DNA of 64,000 nt from Rhipidocladum racemiflorum (taxonomy: Eukaryota > Streptophyta > Magnoliopsida > Poales > Poaceae). The notes under the pieces are model-generated. The model was not told the DNA's origin, made no database searches, and saw only the letters and a program-made list of their open reading frames with translations. Position numbers and translations under genes: made by a program. The stretch lies in contig CM070583.1 of NCBI GenBank assembly GCA_036346355.1, positions 682,001 to 746,000 of the forward strand, given 5' to 3'. The first letter of the stretch is position 1; each line of letters begins with the position of its first letter. This document shows, piece after piece, positions 33,101 to 42,650 of the stretch.

Positions 33101-34038
33101 AACTAGAGATTCATCTTTTTATTATTCTGTCAGGTCTTCTGATGCTAAGTACCTGGCAGTGTCATCAAGAGATGGTTACTGCACTATTATTGAGTTTGAG
33201 AATGAGGAACTGGGGCAGCATCATATCCTCTATGGTATTTTCTACCTATCCCTTCCCCAACCCTCCTCCCCCCTTTGTGTGTGTGTGTGTGTGGGGTGGG
33301 TGGGGGGGGGGTGGCTGCACATGTTGTTAGCATCTAAATTGTGTTCTTAATATTTCTTAAATTTTGAATGAACTCACTTGTTAATAGCAAATTGCCATTT
33401 AATAATCAAGTTAACTCTTGGAGAGTGGTCTTCTTAAGGAAACCGATATAATTTCCTTTCCCCATTTTGTCATTAACTTTCATTGTGTAAAAAAGTTTTT
33501 TACTGCTAGTCCTATTAGCACCAATTATATTCATTTGCCTGTGATGCAATATCCTGTGGGTTTCTTGGTTTAAGACAGATGTGGAGTAATTCCAGGCTAC
33601 TTGTGTGAAGCAAATAATACTGATAAATAGGACCATCTATCTGAATGCAACTGCACTGCATATGATTGTTTTGTATTGACATTAATCTGAAGATCCTATA
33701 GTAGCTACGCATGCCTAACCTTTACAATCTGCATGTTGGACCATTTACCTATATTATGTTTTCCCCTTCTGACATATATTTACTTGATGACACTCTTCTA
33801 ACATGATTCAATTCTCTGAATATCTCTAGGAACAAAGGAAGTTGCAGAAGGAAATATCACTGGTGAAAACACGGAACCATTAACAGTAGACATTATGGAA
33901 GTTGATATTGGTGCCACCAAAGTTAAGATGGAAGCCTGCCCTGTGGCTGTAGAAGTGACACCTCCACTGGTGTTGGCCAAGGACAGCACATTGGGTAAGC
34001 CTCCTAAGAACCAAATTACTACTATTGCAATCAACTAG
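30133..34038 (+). CDS. FAS2: Chromatin assembly factor 1 subunit FAS2 (CAF-1 p60 homologue)
   Basis: WD40-repeat subunit of CAF-1, which deposits H3-H4 on newly replicated DNA in the nucleus. Twelve exons: 30133-30246, 30401-30512, 30715-30741 (only 27 nt), 31317-31389, 31478-31581, 31665-31879, 31954-32053, 32167-32233, 32698-32786, 32883-33021, 33134-33234, 33830-34038; all phases agree and give 449 residues. It starts MRGGTVQINWHDLQPVLTLD, as plant FAS2 does, and shows WD repeats such as VLDLQWSRDGAFLVSASVDN, HYVQGVAWDPLGQYIASLSS and FFRRLAWSPDGSFLVLPA, then the VFAVATLNSLYVYDTES block. The intron 32787-32882 is also open in frame, so its retention would give a longer protein. The C-terminus from the last exon is acidic and ends NQITTIAIN. 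A second version of the last exon lies at 35364-35572. Confidence 0.92.
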
Positions 34039-34256
34039 GTAGCTAAAGAGTTAAGGGTGATGATATCTTCGTAGTGACTGGAAGTACTGGAAATCACTTT
34101 TAGGCCCTGTGAAGAAATTTAGTTTTGTGCCGGTGATCACTTTCTGCCTAGTCCCAAAAATTCACTTTCTGCTCATGATACACAGGAAAACAAGTATATG
34201 AAAAGAAAGGTTCTGTTTATGAACACAGTTTGTTATAAAGTAACATGCAACCACAA

Positions 34257-35062
34257 ACAGGCAAGGTTACTTAGTCATAAAGTTGAGTTGAATCGCTATG
34301 GTACCGACTTGCCAACTAGCCTATTACTACATGCTGGCTGCTTCTACTATTTGCTGCCTTCTGCTGCTACTACTACATGCAGCTGCTACTGCCATGAGAG
34401 CAAAACAGAGCAGCAAAAACAGAGTGAAGGGAGGAGATCGGGAAAAAGGATCTGAAGGGAGAGGGGGAGAGGAACCTAGAGTTGCAGGTGATGTTTGCTG
34501 ATGGCGGCCAGAGCGAAGGAAGGACGAAAGAGCCGTTGCCATCAATAGCCCCATTGGCAGCACCGTCGCCATTGGCAGCCCTGTGCGGCTCACTTTCAGT
34601 ATCCTCCTGCTGCTGCTGACTGCGAAGAGGTGAGAGGGCGTAGCAGAGACCGCACAATGGGGCAACGGCATGGGGAGCCCCCATCACCAGCACCAAACTC
34701 TAGCTACTACTCCAGTTGCGTGCGGGCCACTTTACTCCTTTGCTTCAGCTTGTCGTTGCCCTTGCCTCTCCGTTGCCACCGCTCCTCTACCTCGCCGAGA
34801 CTGCCGCTGCATCTTCTCTGCCTCGCTGGCACCTGCGTTGCCGTTGCTGCTGGTTGTAGGGAGGTGTTGGGCCCGATCTGCTAGGGTTAAGCGACAATGG
34901 TCCATCAAGTCATATGGCTAGGCTAGCTATGCACGATTAGTCGCTGCTGGTCATCGATTAGTCGTCCGGCCGTCTGACTAGGTGTTCCAGTAGGATCCTA
35001 GTCGTCGACCATGCACCAACTGGACGACTAATCTATGATTAGTTGACAACTTAATAACATTG
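34257..35062 (+). mobile_element. Transposon-like insertion in the FAS2 3' flank (GACTAGTCG family)
   Basis: Absent from the second copy of the duplication, which gives the ends by comparison. The left end GCAAGGTTACTTAGTC is an imperfect inverse of the right end (GCAATGTTATTAAGTTGTC on the minus strand). The right part is full of GACTAGT/TAGTCG motifs. The 34330-34870 interior has low-complexity open frames on both strands with no recognised domain. A relative lies at 60690-61520. Confidence 0.65.
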
Positions 35063-35223
35063 CAAACATGCATCTTTGACGTTGATCTTGTGAAATTTTG
35101 TTGAAAGAATTCCATTTCCACACATAAATTGCTCGTGTACAAACGTGAAAAAGCAACAATCATACTCCATTCAATCAAATGGGGCCTCAGGTGTGCTTAT
35201 TTCAGTTACACAAAGATCTGGCA

Positions 35224-35251
35224 TGCACAGATATACTATAGTATCTGTGCA
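35224..35251. repeat. 28-bp near-palindrome at the FAS2 duplication junction
   Basis: TGCACAGATATACTATAG then TATCTGTGCA pairs with itself almost perfectly. It overlaps the start of copy 2 of the duplication. Confidence 0.75.
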
Positions 35252-35363
35252 TACCAGACCTTTACAATCTGCATCTTGGATACCTTCCCTATCTTTGTTC
35301 CTTCTAACATACATTCTCCTGAAGACACTCTTCTTACATGGTTCGATTCTTCAAAACTTTCAG

Positions 35364-35572
35364 GAACAAAGGAAGTTGCTGAAGGAAACGTGACCTGTGA
35401 AAGCACAAAGCCATTAACGGTAGACAGTATGGAAGTTGATGGTGGTGCCAACATAGCTAAGATGGAAGCCAGTCCTGTGGCAGTAGAAGCGACACCGCCA
35501 CCAGTGTCAACCAAGAACAACGCATCAAGTAAGCCTACTAAGAAGCGAATTACTCCCATTGCAATTAACTAA
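35364..35572 (+). CDS. Second FAS2 terminal exon (alternative or relic 3' exon)
   Basis: After an acceptor (caaaactttcag) the 209-nt exon has the same length and phase as 33830-34038 with no insertions or deletions, and ends in TAA. It encodes GTKEVAEGNVTCESTK to KPTKKRITPIAIN. The basic KKRITPIAI ending resembles the plant FAS2 C-terminus better than the upstream copy's KNQITTIAIN. If exon 11 (33134-33234) splices here, skipping 33830-34038, the protein keeps its length but changes its last 69 residues. Whether it is used is unknown; the intact frame suggests selection on it for at least part of its history. Confidence 0.65.
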
Positions 35573-35935
35573 GTAGCAGTAGTTAGGATTATGAGATATT
35601 ATGTAGTGATAACAAGTACTGCAGATTACATTTAGGTTTCCCTGTAAAGAAATTTAGTCTGCAGCTATGTTATAGTCCCAGGAATTCACTTTCTGCTCAT
35701 GACACAAAGGGGATGCAATTATATGAACCGAAATGTCGTCTATGAGCACATTTTTTTTTTATGAAATAACACGCAGCAGCTAATGGGCCTCTTTGACAGT
35801 GGGATTTTGTGAAATTTCGCTGAACAAATTCATTCACACACTCAAATGGTTCGTATACAAATGCTGAACTACACATTCCATTCAATCAAATGGGGTCTGT
35901 GACGCCCTTATTACAGTCATACGAAAGAAGATGCT

Positions 35936-37692
35936 CCTCTGCTACGGCTTGAGCTGGCCTGGCCGGGCTACGTACGTACGTACGTTGCTTCCAAACAAAT
36001 CCTGCGTGCGTCATGCATGGAGTACTAGTCCACATGAAAAAGGAGAGAGTACTACTCCCAAGTCCCCATGGAAATAGAAGGAGAAGAACGGAGTCGTAGC
36101 TAGAGGTGGTAGGTTCACATGGAAAAAGAAGATGGAGGCATGCAGTAATAGATAGAGATGACCAGTAGTTGAAGGAGCAGGGGCTAGTTGATCACTGCAT
36201 CTGAGCTAGCTCGATCCCTTTCGAATTTTGCTTAAAACTCTCATGAAGGTGCAGTGTAGCTCCGCTGTCGCAAAAGCTATGAAAATCAAGATTTTTCGGA
36301 CAAATTTTCGTGCTAAACCATCGAATATATAATTACGTTTGTCTGGACTCCAAAAAATTTTCCAGCTCCCCCGTTGCCCACGACGATACCTCCAGCTAAA
36401 CACACTTGCATGTGCAGGTATGTATCAATGTACTGTATGTATAAATAAATATCGGCCGCATTCATGAGACGGAGAGAATCCAAGTAATGACATCCACGAC
36501 CGGCCGTATATCCCCAACGGAGCTTACGTGATCGCTGACGTAGACCTATCCGGCCGCCGTCCACAGCAGCATGTAACTATGTTGTAAAACGATGATAATA
36601 ATAGTAGATCAAACACAATGTACCAATCGAATAGTAAAAACAATCACAGAAGCACACGATGTAGGGAGATAAAAACTATCTTCTCTTTGTTAGATTGATG
36701 TTCTTGTATAACGGTATGTCATATTTATAGAAGAAAACCATTAATATTCATCTGTATATAATACATAGTGGAACGATACACGTGGCGGGCTGGACGAAAT
36801 ACGTTACTGGTATTGTATTTATACATACACACAATTGACATTTTGATTTCGGATGAAATTACCGAGATCTCACCGAGATTTCCAATATTACTGTTTGAGA
36901 TTTCGGACGAAATTACCGAGATCTCACCGAGATTTCTAAGATTATTGTAGTATTTTCAATTTTATTAAAAAAAAATTTAACCGACCGAGATTTAAGATTT
37001 TAACCCCGACCGAAAGAGATGACTAAAATCTCAACGAGATTTTGAACCACCATGCCAGCTAACATGCATGCTTGACATTTCACAACGATGAACGACGATC
37101 GAGTCGCCTAGCAAAGATACAAAGTTCCTTATTCCACGGGGTCCCAGCGCTGCATGTGGAGCCTTCTTAAATTGAGATGTGCATGTCATACTTCTTTTCT
37201 TTTCTTTTTTTGGCCGGATGCCGGGGTCCATGCATGCATGACATATATACACAATAAGCTAGCTACGAAATCTCTCCAACCTATTATCGTGTGTGTTACT
37301 GTTACTCACAAGCAATGCCGATGTGGCATATGCTAAGATACAAGTGAAATTAAGTAACTCTTGGGAGACACAACTTAACATCTAACCGGCTCAATACATT
37401 ACTATTACTAAGTTGCTCCACAGGCATTTATTAATTCAAATGGTAGTCGAAGGCTACGCTTATCCTCCCGATGCAAGTTGCATAAATTTTAAAGCAAGCG
37501 AAGAAAAAAGTAATCATCATCTGCCTTTTATTTATACTTTAATATTTGTGCAAATTTCAAAAGATCTTTACCATGCTACGTTTTAAAATTATAAATTAGT
37601 TAAGCACTCACTTAGCTTCCATATGTATGTATGAAAATGTGTACGTACGTACGGACCTTACGAGATTAGTAGTTGCTGTGGATTGGTATATG
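35936..37692. other. Intergenic, no gene seen
   Basis: AT-rich with ACGTACGTACGT (35972-35984) and ATGCATGC motifs. Short frames show no family features. Contains the 54-bp repeats listed separately and, at 37437-37575, a degraded relative of the 40011 MITE (AAGTTGCATAAATTTTAAAGC...TTTAATATTTGTGCAA). Confidence 0.5.
36845..36952 (+). repeat. Tandem repeat, 54-bp unit, two copies
   Basis: GATTTCGGATGAAATTACCG at 36845 and GATTTCGGACGAAATTACCG at 36899, each followed by AGATCTCACCGAGATTTC. Shorter ACCGAGATTT pieces continue to 37050. Confidence 0.85.
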
Positions 37693-37857
37693 CAGGGGCG
37701 GATACAGGCCCGGCTGCCCGTGCTGCAGCCCGGGGCCTAGTACCGAAAGCCCATTAAATTTTTTTAAAATACTATTGAAAAATAATTAAAATCAGAGATT
37801 TAATTTAAGATCAGTTGGTCCAGCCCGGGGCTTGGATTTGGGCCGGCTCCGCCACTG
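37693..37857 (+). mobile_element. hAT-type MITE (165 bp, 8-bp TSD)
   Basis: Begins CAGGGGCGGATACAGGCC and ends GGCCGGCTCCGCCACTG, matching the CAGTGGCGGAGCC terminal repeat of grass hAT MITEs. An exact 8-bp duplication GGTATATG flanks it (37685-37692 and 37858-37865). Confidence 0.9.
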
Positions 37858-38116
37858 GGTATATGCATGCATGTGATTTACTTGCCTGTTTTTTAAAGCG
37901 CGTACTGTATATATTGAGTCGTTTAAAAATGTGATCGATCATTTGTTCTTTTTGTGCGGTGTCATTCATATTATATATAGGTTAAGCAGCAAGATGGATC
38001 TATGGCTACCTAGAGCAATCTTATCTCCTGTGCATCCTGGGCACTGATGGTGACTGCTCAACGGCACACGACGCCGCCGGGCATACATACATACATACAT
38101 AGAAAAATAGTTTTAT

Positions 38117-38672
38117 ATTCTTGGGAGTATGTACTCCCACTCTTAGTATACCGTTTAAATGATGTTGCTATACCTATTTATCCTTTGAGTATACTCTAAT
38201 ATTGATTATGAGATACTCCAAAGCGAGTTCCACGGAAAATTTTTTATCAAAATCCACCATTTATAGTATAATTTGTTTATATACTCCTTTTACATATGGA
38301 AAAGGGTATATAACACAAAATAAAGCGCTACGATAATTTTTTTTCCAATAATGTTGCATTGTAGTATCTTAGAATTATCATTAAAATATACTGAACGTGA
38401 TAAAAGAATATGGGAGTGTATAGGTATCATCCGGATGTTTTTGTCCTAAAAATCATCTAAACTTTGGAGTGTACGATCAAAACATACATCTGTAGGATCA
38501 ACCCACCTCGAATTCAGGGGGTGTGCATCGATCTGAAAGCAAATCCAATAGCCTAGAATTTAGATGATAGTTACTAAAGAAAATATCCGGATGAAATTTA
38601 TCAAAACCCAAAGAATATAGCATATTCATTTAAGTGGTATGCTAAAAGTGGAAGTACGTACTCCCAAGTATA
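38117..38672. mobile_element. MITE with long inverted ends (GGGAGTA-TACTCCC family), copy 1, interrupted
   Basis: The left end (CTTGGGAGTATGTACTCCCA then TTAGTATACC) is matched inversely by the right end (GGTATGC, then GTACGTACTCCCAAG) over about 45 bp. It is interrupted by the Mutator-like MITE at 38412-38609. Related elements are at 39613-39985 and about 51555-51705. Confidence 0.75.
38412..38609 (+). mobile_element. Mutator-like MITE, copy 2 (198 bp, 9-bp TSD), nested
   Basis: Same element as 8037-8233, about 90% similar by eye. Flanked by the exact 9-bp duplication AAAGAATAT (38403-38411 and 38610-38618). It is inserted within the larger MITE at 38117-38672, so it is the younger of the two. 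Confidence 0.9.
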
Positions 38673-39569
38673 GCCGCGGAAGCATGCACGCAGCAGTGAA
38701 TATGGCATGCATTGCAGAGCGAAGGCCATGCGCAGGCATTCATATGATCCATCTATGTTGCATGATTGGCCCGTGTCAGCTCTGAAAAAACCCAGTGCAC
38801 CCCACCATGGATAACCTTTTCTATTCTACAGTACAACATGTAACATATATACGCATAGATCAATCGATCAGTAGATGCCTTCCTTCCTTTAGCTTCTTTA
38901 GTTTCTTTCTTCTTGTGAAAAAAAAAATATATTTCCAAGGAGAAATAAACTAAAAGAGCCCGTAGCTTTACATACATTACATTTATGATCATGGCAGACT
39001 GCAGAGACTGGCATTTCAAGTACCAAAAGGAAAAAAAGCAGATCGATCCATCGAGCTAACACTGCATGGCCGATTAATTCCCTCCCTCTCTCTTGCATGC
39101 ACACACTCCTCTCATATGCATTGCAAAATTGATTTGAACACATGTACAACCTTGCATATATATGCCCTTGATTTCTATGTATATGCATTCTGTACTTTGT
39201 AGATACACAGTTTTACAATTATCACTACGGGAAAAAAAAATCTATGTTTTGTGTCCCTCGATCTACTTTGACCTGATTTGATCTAGTTTCGAAAGAACAT
39301 GGGTTAAATATCATGTTTTGTAGTTCGGGGTTCAAACTTCAAACCGGACCAACCACAAAGCAATTTTTCATATCACAATTGAACACGCAACGTTTTTAGT
39401 GATTGGGCCATGCATGCGAGTGTGCAATATTGCATGCTCATTTGAAGTCACTTTCGGAAATGAGAACTAATGCATTGGCAATTTGCTTTTGGACGTGCAT
39501 TAGCTACCCTAGCTTAGCTGATAGAAGGCCTACAAATCTTCCTATGATCATGTAATGCCTGTGCTGTGC
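38673..39569. other. Intergenic, no gene seen
   Basis: A CACTACGGGAAAAAAAAA at 39223-39241 resembles one CACTA-transposon end, but no matching inverse end was found. Otherwise AT-rich sequence without conserved frames. Confidence 0.45.

Positions 39570-39612
<43 letters not shown>
39570..39612. repeat. (TA)n microsatellite
   Basis: About 21 TA units. A second run at 39986-40011 lies on the other side of the MITE between them. Confidence 0.95.
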
Positions 39613-39614
<2 letters not shown>

Positions 39615-39985
39615 AAGCCTCTTTTCTACTCCCGGGAGTAATTACTCCCTATGTCGTATCTCACAACGTAGGGAGTATTTCGCGCAACGGAGAGTATGTA
39701 CATGTAGTATATAAGTATATAAGATCATCTAGGTGGTATCTACATTTTTCAGAGGTGGTATGTACACTTTTTACACATACTTCTTTTTATATGCGTATAT
39801 GAAGGTATTTGCAAAATATGCTAAAAACTATGTACTCCCTTGCAATTTTTTCATGTGGACCTCATTGGAATATCTTATAATTAGTATATGAGTGTATCCA
39901 AACTGATAAAGGAGTATTTCAAGTACGTTTGGGTGGTATTTCAAATATGGGAGTAATTACTCCCGGGAGTACGAAGTATTTTTCC
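39613..39985. mobile_element. MITE inside a TA microsatellite (Micron-like), copy 2 of the GGGAGTA family
   Basis: The ends GGAAGCCTCTTTTCTACTCC and GTACGAAGTATTTTTCC flank inverse CCCGGGAGTAATTACTCC blocks. (TA)n lies on both sides, as in the rice Micron elements that insert into TA repeats. The interior shares 'gtatcttata.ttagtat' text with 38117-38672. Confidence 0.75.
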
Positions 39986-40010
39986 TATATATATATATAT
40001 ATATATATAT

Positions 40011-40164
40011 TATGAGAGGTGTTTCCATGCTTTCCCTCCTAATACAAGTTGCACAAATCTTGAAGCAAACAAAAAGATAAGTAATCCTCATCTACCTTAA
40101 TTTCATCCATGCTTTAATATTTGTGCAACTTTAAAAAGAAAGAGCATAGAAACACCTCTCATAT
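40011..40164. mobile_element. Palindromic MITE, GAGAGGTGTTTCYATGCT family (154 bp)
   Basis: Perfect inverted ends TATGAGAGGTGTTTC and GAAACACCTCTCATA, plus inner inverse GTTGCACAAA / TTTGTGCAAC. It begins at the end of a TA run. Diverged relatives: 22508-22648, 37437-37575, 42705-42800 and 48852-48945. Confidence 0.85.
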
Positions 40165-41984
40165 ATTATACACATAGACTGGAACACGCACTACATCTTG
40201 CAAATTTGTGTAGCAAATTACTGAATGCGGCTCAGTAAGGAAACAATGCATGCATGCTTCTGAGTTCTGTGCACTTAATTACTTGAGGTGATCACGATGA
40301 TCAGAACTAGAGTACACTGAAAATGCATATATGGTTGGATAATTTTGGCAAATGTAGTAGTAGCGGGTGCCGACGGTGGTGGTTTCAGTAGTAGTTCATC
40401 AGAATTCAGAACTTAAGTGCATGTGATCGAGATAGGAAATTAAAGATCTAAAACAATGCATTACTGCCTTAATTTTGAGATGACAGTAGAAGCTTGACAC
40501 ATGTTCCACACGTCAGAAAAATTCTCCCACGACTAGATTGCAGCTAGCCTTTACACACCACGATGCGAAGACAAACCTTTATTTTATTGCTCTATACGTA
40601 TGTGGATGTGGAGAGTGAAACAGTGTGCACTGGATTGCTGCAGCGATCAGAATGATAAATTTAGCCGAATCTTAGTGTGTGGATATACATTATATTAAAT
40701 TGTGAGGAGTGCAGTAAGTCTATATAACATCATGAACTTTGGTCAAAAATTCATTTAATTAGCATCCCGAACTTAAAATTAACCAAGTATTTGACCCCTG
40801 AACTTTGCAATCTGGGTTCAAATAACACTATGAACTGATTTTGCATAGTGCTGCATGCGCATGTGATGCGATGAGTGAGCGATTTTGTTATATAGGATGA
40901 CACGACTATCAAATTAGGTCAATGGTAAGTGAACCCACATGGTCTTCTTCCCCATGTTACGTGGACACTGCAGATAGATCGATGGACATATACATGCCTA
41001 TCGCATTTTATATATGCTCCAATAGTGCAGTATGGGCAACTGAATAAGATCATCTTATTTACGATGACTTGATCAGATATATGGTACATAACTAAGGTAT
41101 ATATTTGAGAAGCTAAGCGAAGCATGCAATAAGTTATTGCATTTATATATAGAATCGAAGGAGTTTGGCCTCATTCAGACATGGGGAATGCATGTGAAGA
41201 TTGTAAGGAACTAGAAAGGTTAGCGTGGCGCACGTCGCGTGTGTGAACAAAAATGATTTTGTGTTTTTTTCTTGGAAAAAAATAGATTTAGACGTATTTT
41301 TAGAATTTTTGTAGGCTCGCGAAGCGTTAGAGATCGCGCTAGGGGAAAAAGTATGCGGCGCACGCCGCGCACGTGAATGGAAAATGATTTTTACGTTTTT
41401 TCCGGAGGAAAATAGATCTAGGCGTATTTTTAAATGCGCACGCCACACGCGCGAACGAAAAATAACTATTTGCATATTTTTTCGGAGAAAAAGTAGATCC
41501 AGACGTATTTTCTAAATTTTTGGAGGCTGGAGAAACCGTAGAGACCGAGCCGGAAAAAAGTACATCTCTCTGATGACGAAAATATTTTTTTCGGAGAAAA
41601 CGGAGAAAGGACCTGGACGTAAAAACCGGGGACCTGATTGTTATACTTTTGGACATGATTGCTGTCCCGAAAAATGAGAAAAGGAGTCACTCGCGATTCG
41701 TATTTAATGGGAGGCTCTTTTCATAAAGTAACGAACGAGCGACCTAAACGCAATTCGGGGAAAAAAATTGCCCTCACAAAAAATCCCAAAGGACCTCTGC
41801 GCAAATTAGAAGGATCTATCTGTGATTTAAAGGACAGGAGGGGTTTTTGTGCAAATAGCGGAGAGAGAATGGGGGTGGACACGTGGGCATGGTGGCCTTC
41901 CAGAGACTCTTCCGAGAGTGTTTTATTGAGTATTCGCTAGGTCTGGTTATTATCATATCACCATGGAAATTTTGTTAATTTTTT
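40165..41984. other. Intergenic, no gene seen
   Basis: Contains the imperfect repeats at 41215-41570 listed separately. An open frame at 41659-41940 has no family features. No splice-supported gene. Confidence 0.45.
41215..41570 (-). repeat. Degenerate tandem repeat, about 110-180 bp per unit
   Basis: Each unit has a GC-rich CGCACGYCGCGCGTGTG-like segment, a GAAAAATGATTTT segment, then GGAAAAAAATAGATYTAGACG and TATTTTTARAATTTTTG. Three diverged units begin near 41227, 41356 and 41430, and the tail 'ggaggctgg/gtaggctcg...gtagagacc' occurs twice. Confidence 0.7.
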
Positions 41985-42650
41985 TAGATAATAGAAGAAT
42001 ATATTAACTCCCGACCTCTGCATCGTAAAATGCACATAGCTAACCAATTATTACAAAATTATAGTCGAAATGTTGTCTGAAAGAAACATGCTAGAAAACA
42101 GAGTTTCAACAATCCATGAAAAGGAAAAGCAAAACTCTCAACTCGCACACAGTCTTGTACTAAACCTCCATCCATGGCCGATGAATACTTTCCTGATGAG
42201 AACCTCCAAAGATCTGCATGCCACTAAAATCCCATCACGATCCATGATCGCATCCAATTTATACACATATAAATAACCTGCAATTGATTAGACATTTTCT
42301 TCTTATCAAAAACAACATTATTTCGACATAGCTAGATAGCCAACATAAAGCGGCAGCCCCAGCCAAAATTTGTGTCTTTAACTCCTCGCCCAACCCTAAT
42401 AACTAGTTGCCAAACATATTGTTTATACTCTTAGGATTTGGCAAATTAAAAGCCGCTAGTATAATGCACCAAGCAAAACGAACAAACTGACGGTCAAAAA
42501 AAGATGTTGTATGGTTTCCTCATTATTGCAGAAATAACATTGTTTACTACCCATCCAAGTCCTTTTAATAAGGTTATCTTTTGTCAAAATGGAGTACTGT
42601 TGATCGTACTAGCTAGTCAACCAAAATATTTTTTCCTCATTCTTTTCTAT
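41985..42650 (-). pseudogene. LINE zf-RVT remnant (second non-LTR retrotransposon)
   Basis: On the minus strand, pieces of the LINE C-terminal region are readable with frameshifts and stops: GSKQCYFCNNEETIQHL (the zinc-binding motif), LPNPKSINNMFGNQLLGL, LKTQILAGAAALCW and QLQVIYMCINWMRSW. It has no continuous frame, no poly-A end and no target duplication, so it is much older than the LINE at 2105-3160. Confidence 0.7.

Larger units (their letters stand above)
33695..35935 (+). repeat. Head-to-tail duplication of the FAS2 3' end
   Basis: Copy 1 runs 33695 to about 35220 and copy 2 35235 to about 35935. Each contains the end of the last intron, a 209-nt terminal exon and the 3' flank through CATTCAATCAAATGGGG (about 35167 and 35880). 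Copy 1 is longer because it carries an 800-bp insertion (34257-35062). The copies are clearly diverged in introns and flanks, so the event is not recent. Confidence 0.9.

Noticed and set aside
34298..34921. Protein-coding gene in the FAS2 3' flank
   Set aside because: Leu/Ala/Ser/Arg low-complexity frames on both strands inside a transposon-like insertion; no domain or splice sites.
39223..39241. Second CACTA element
   Set aside because: Only one CACTACGGGAAAA-like end was found, with no inverse partner or target duplication nearby.
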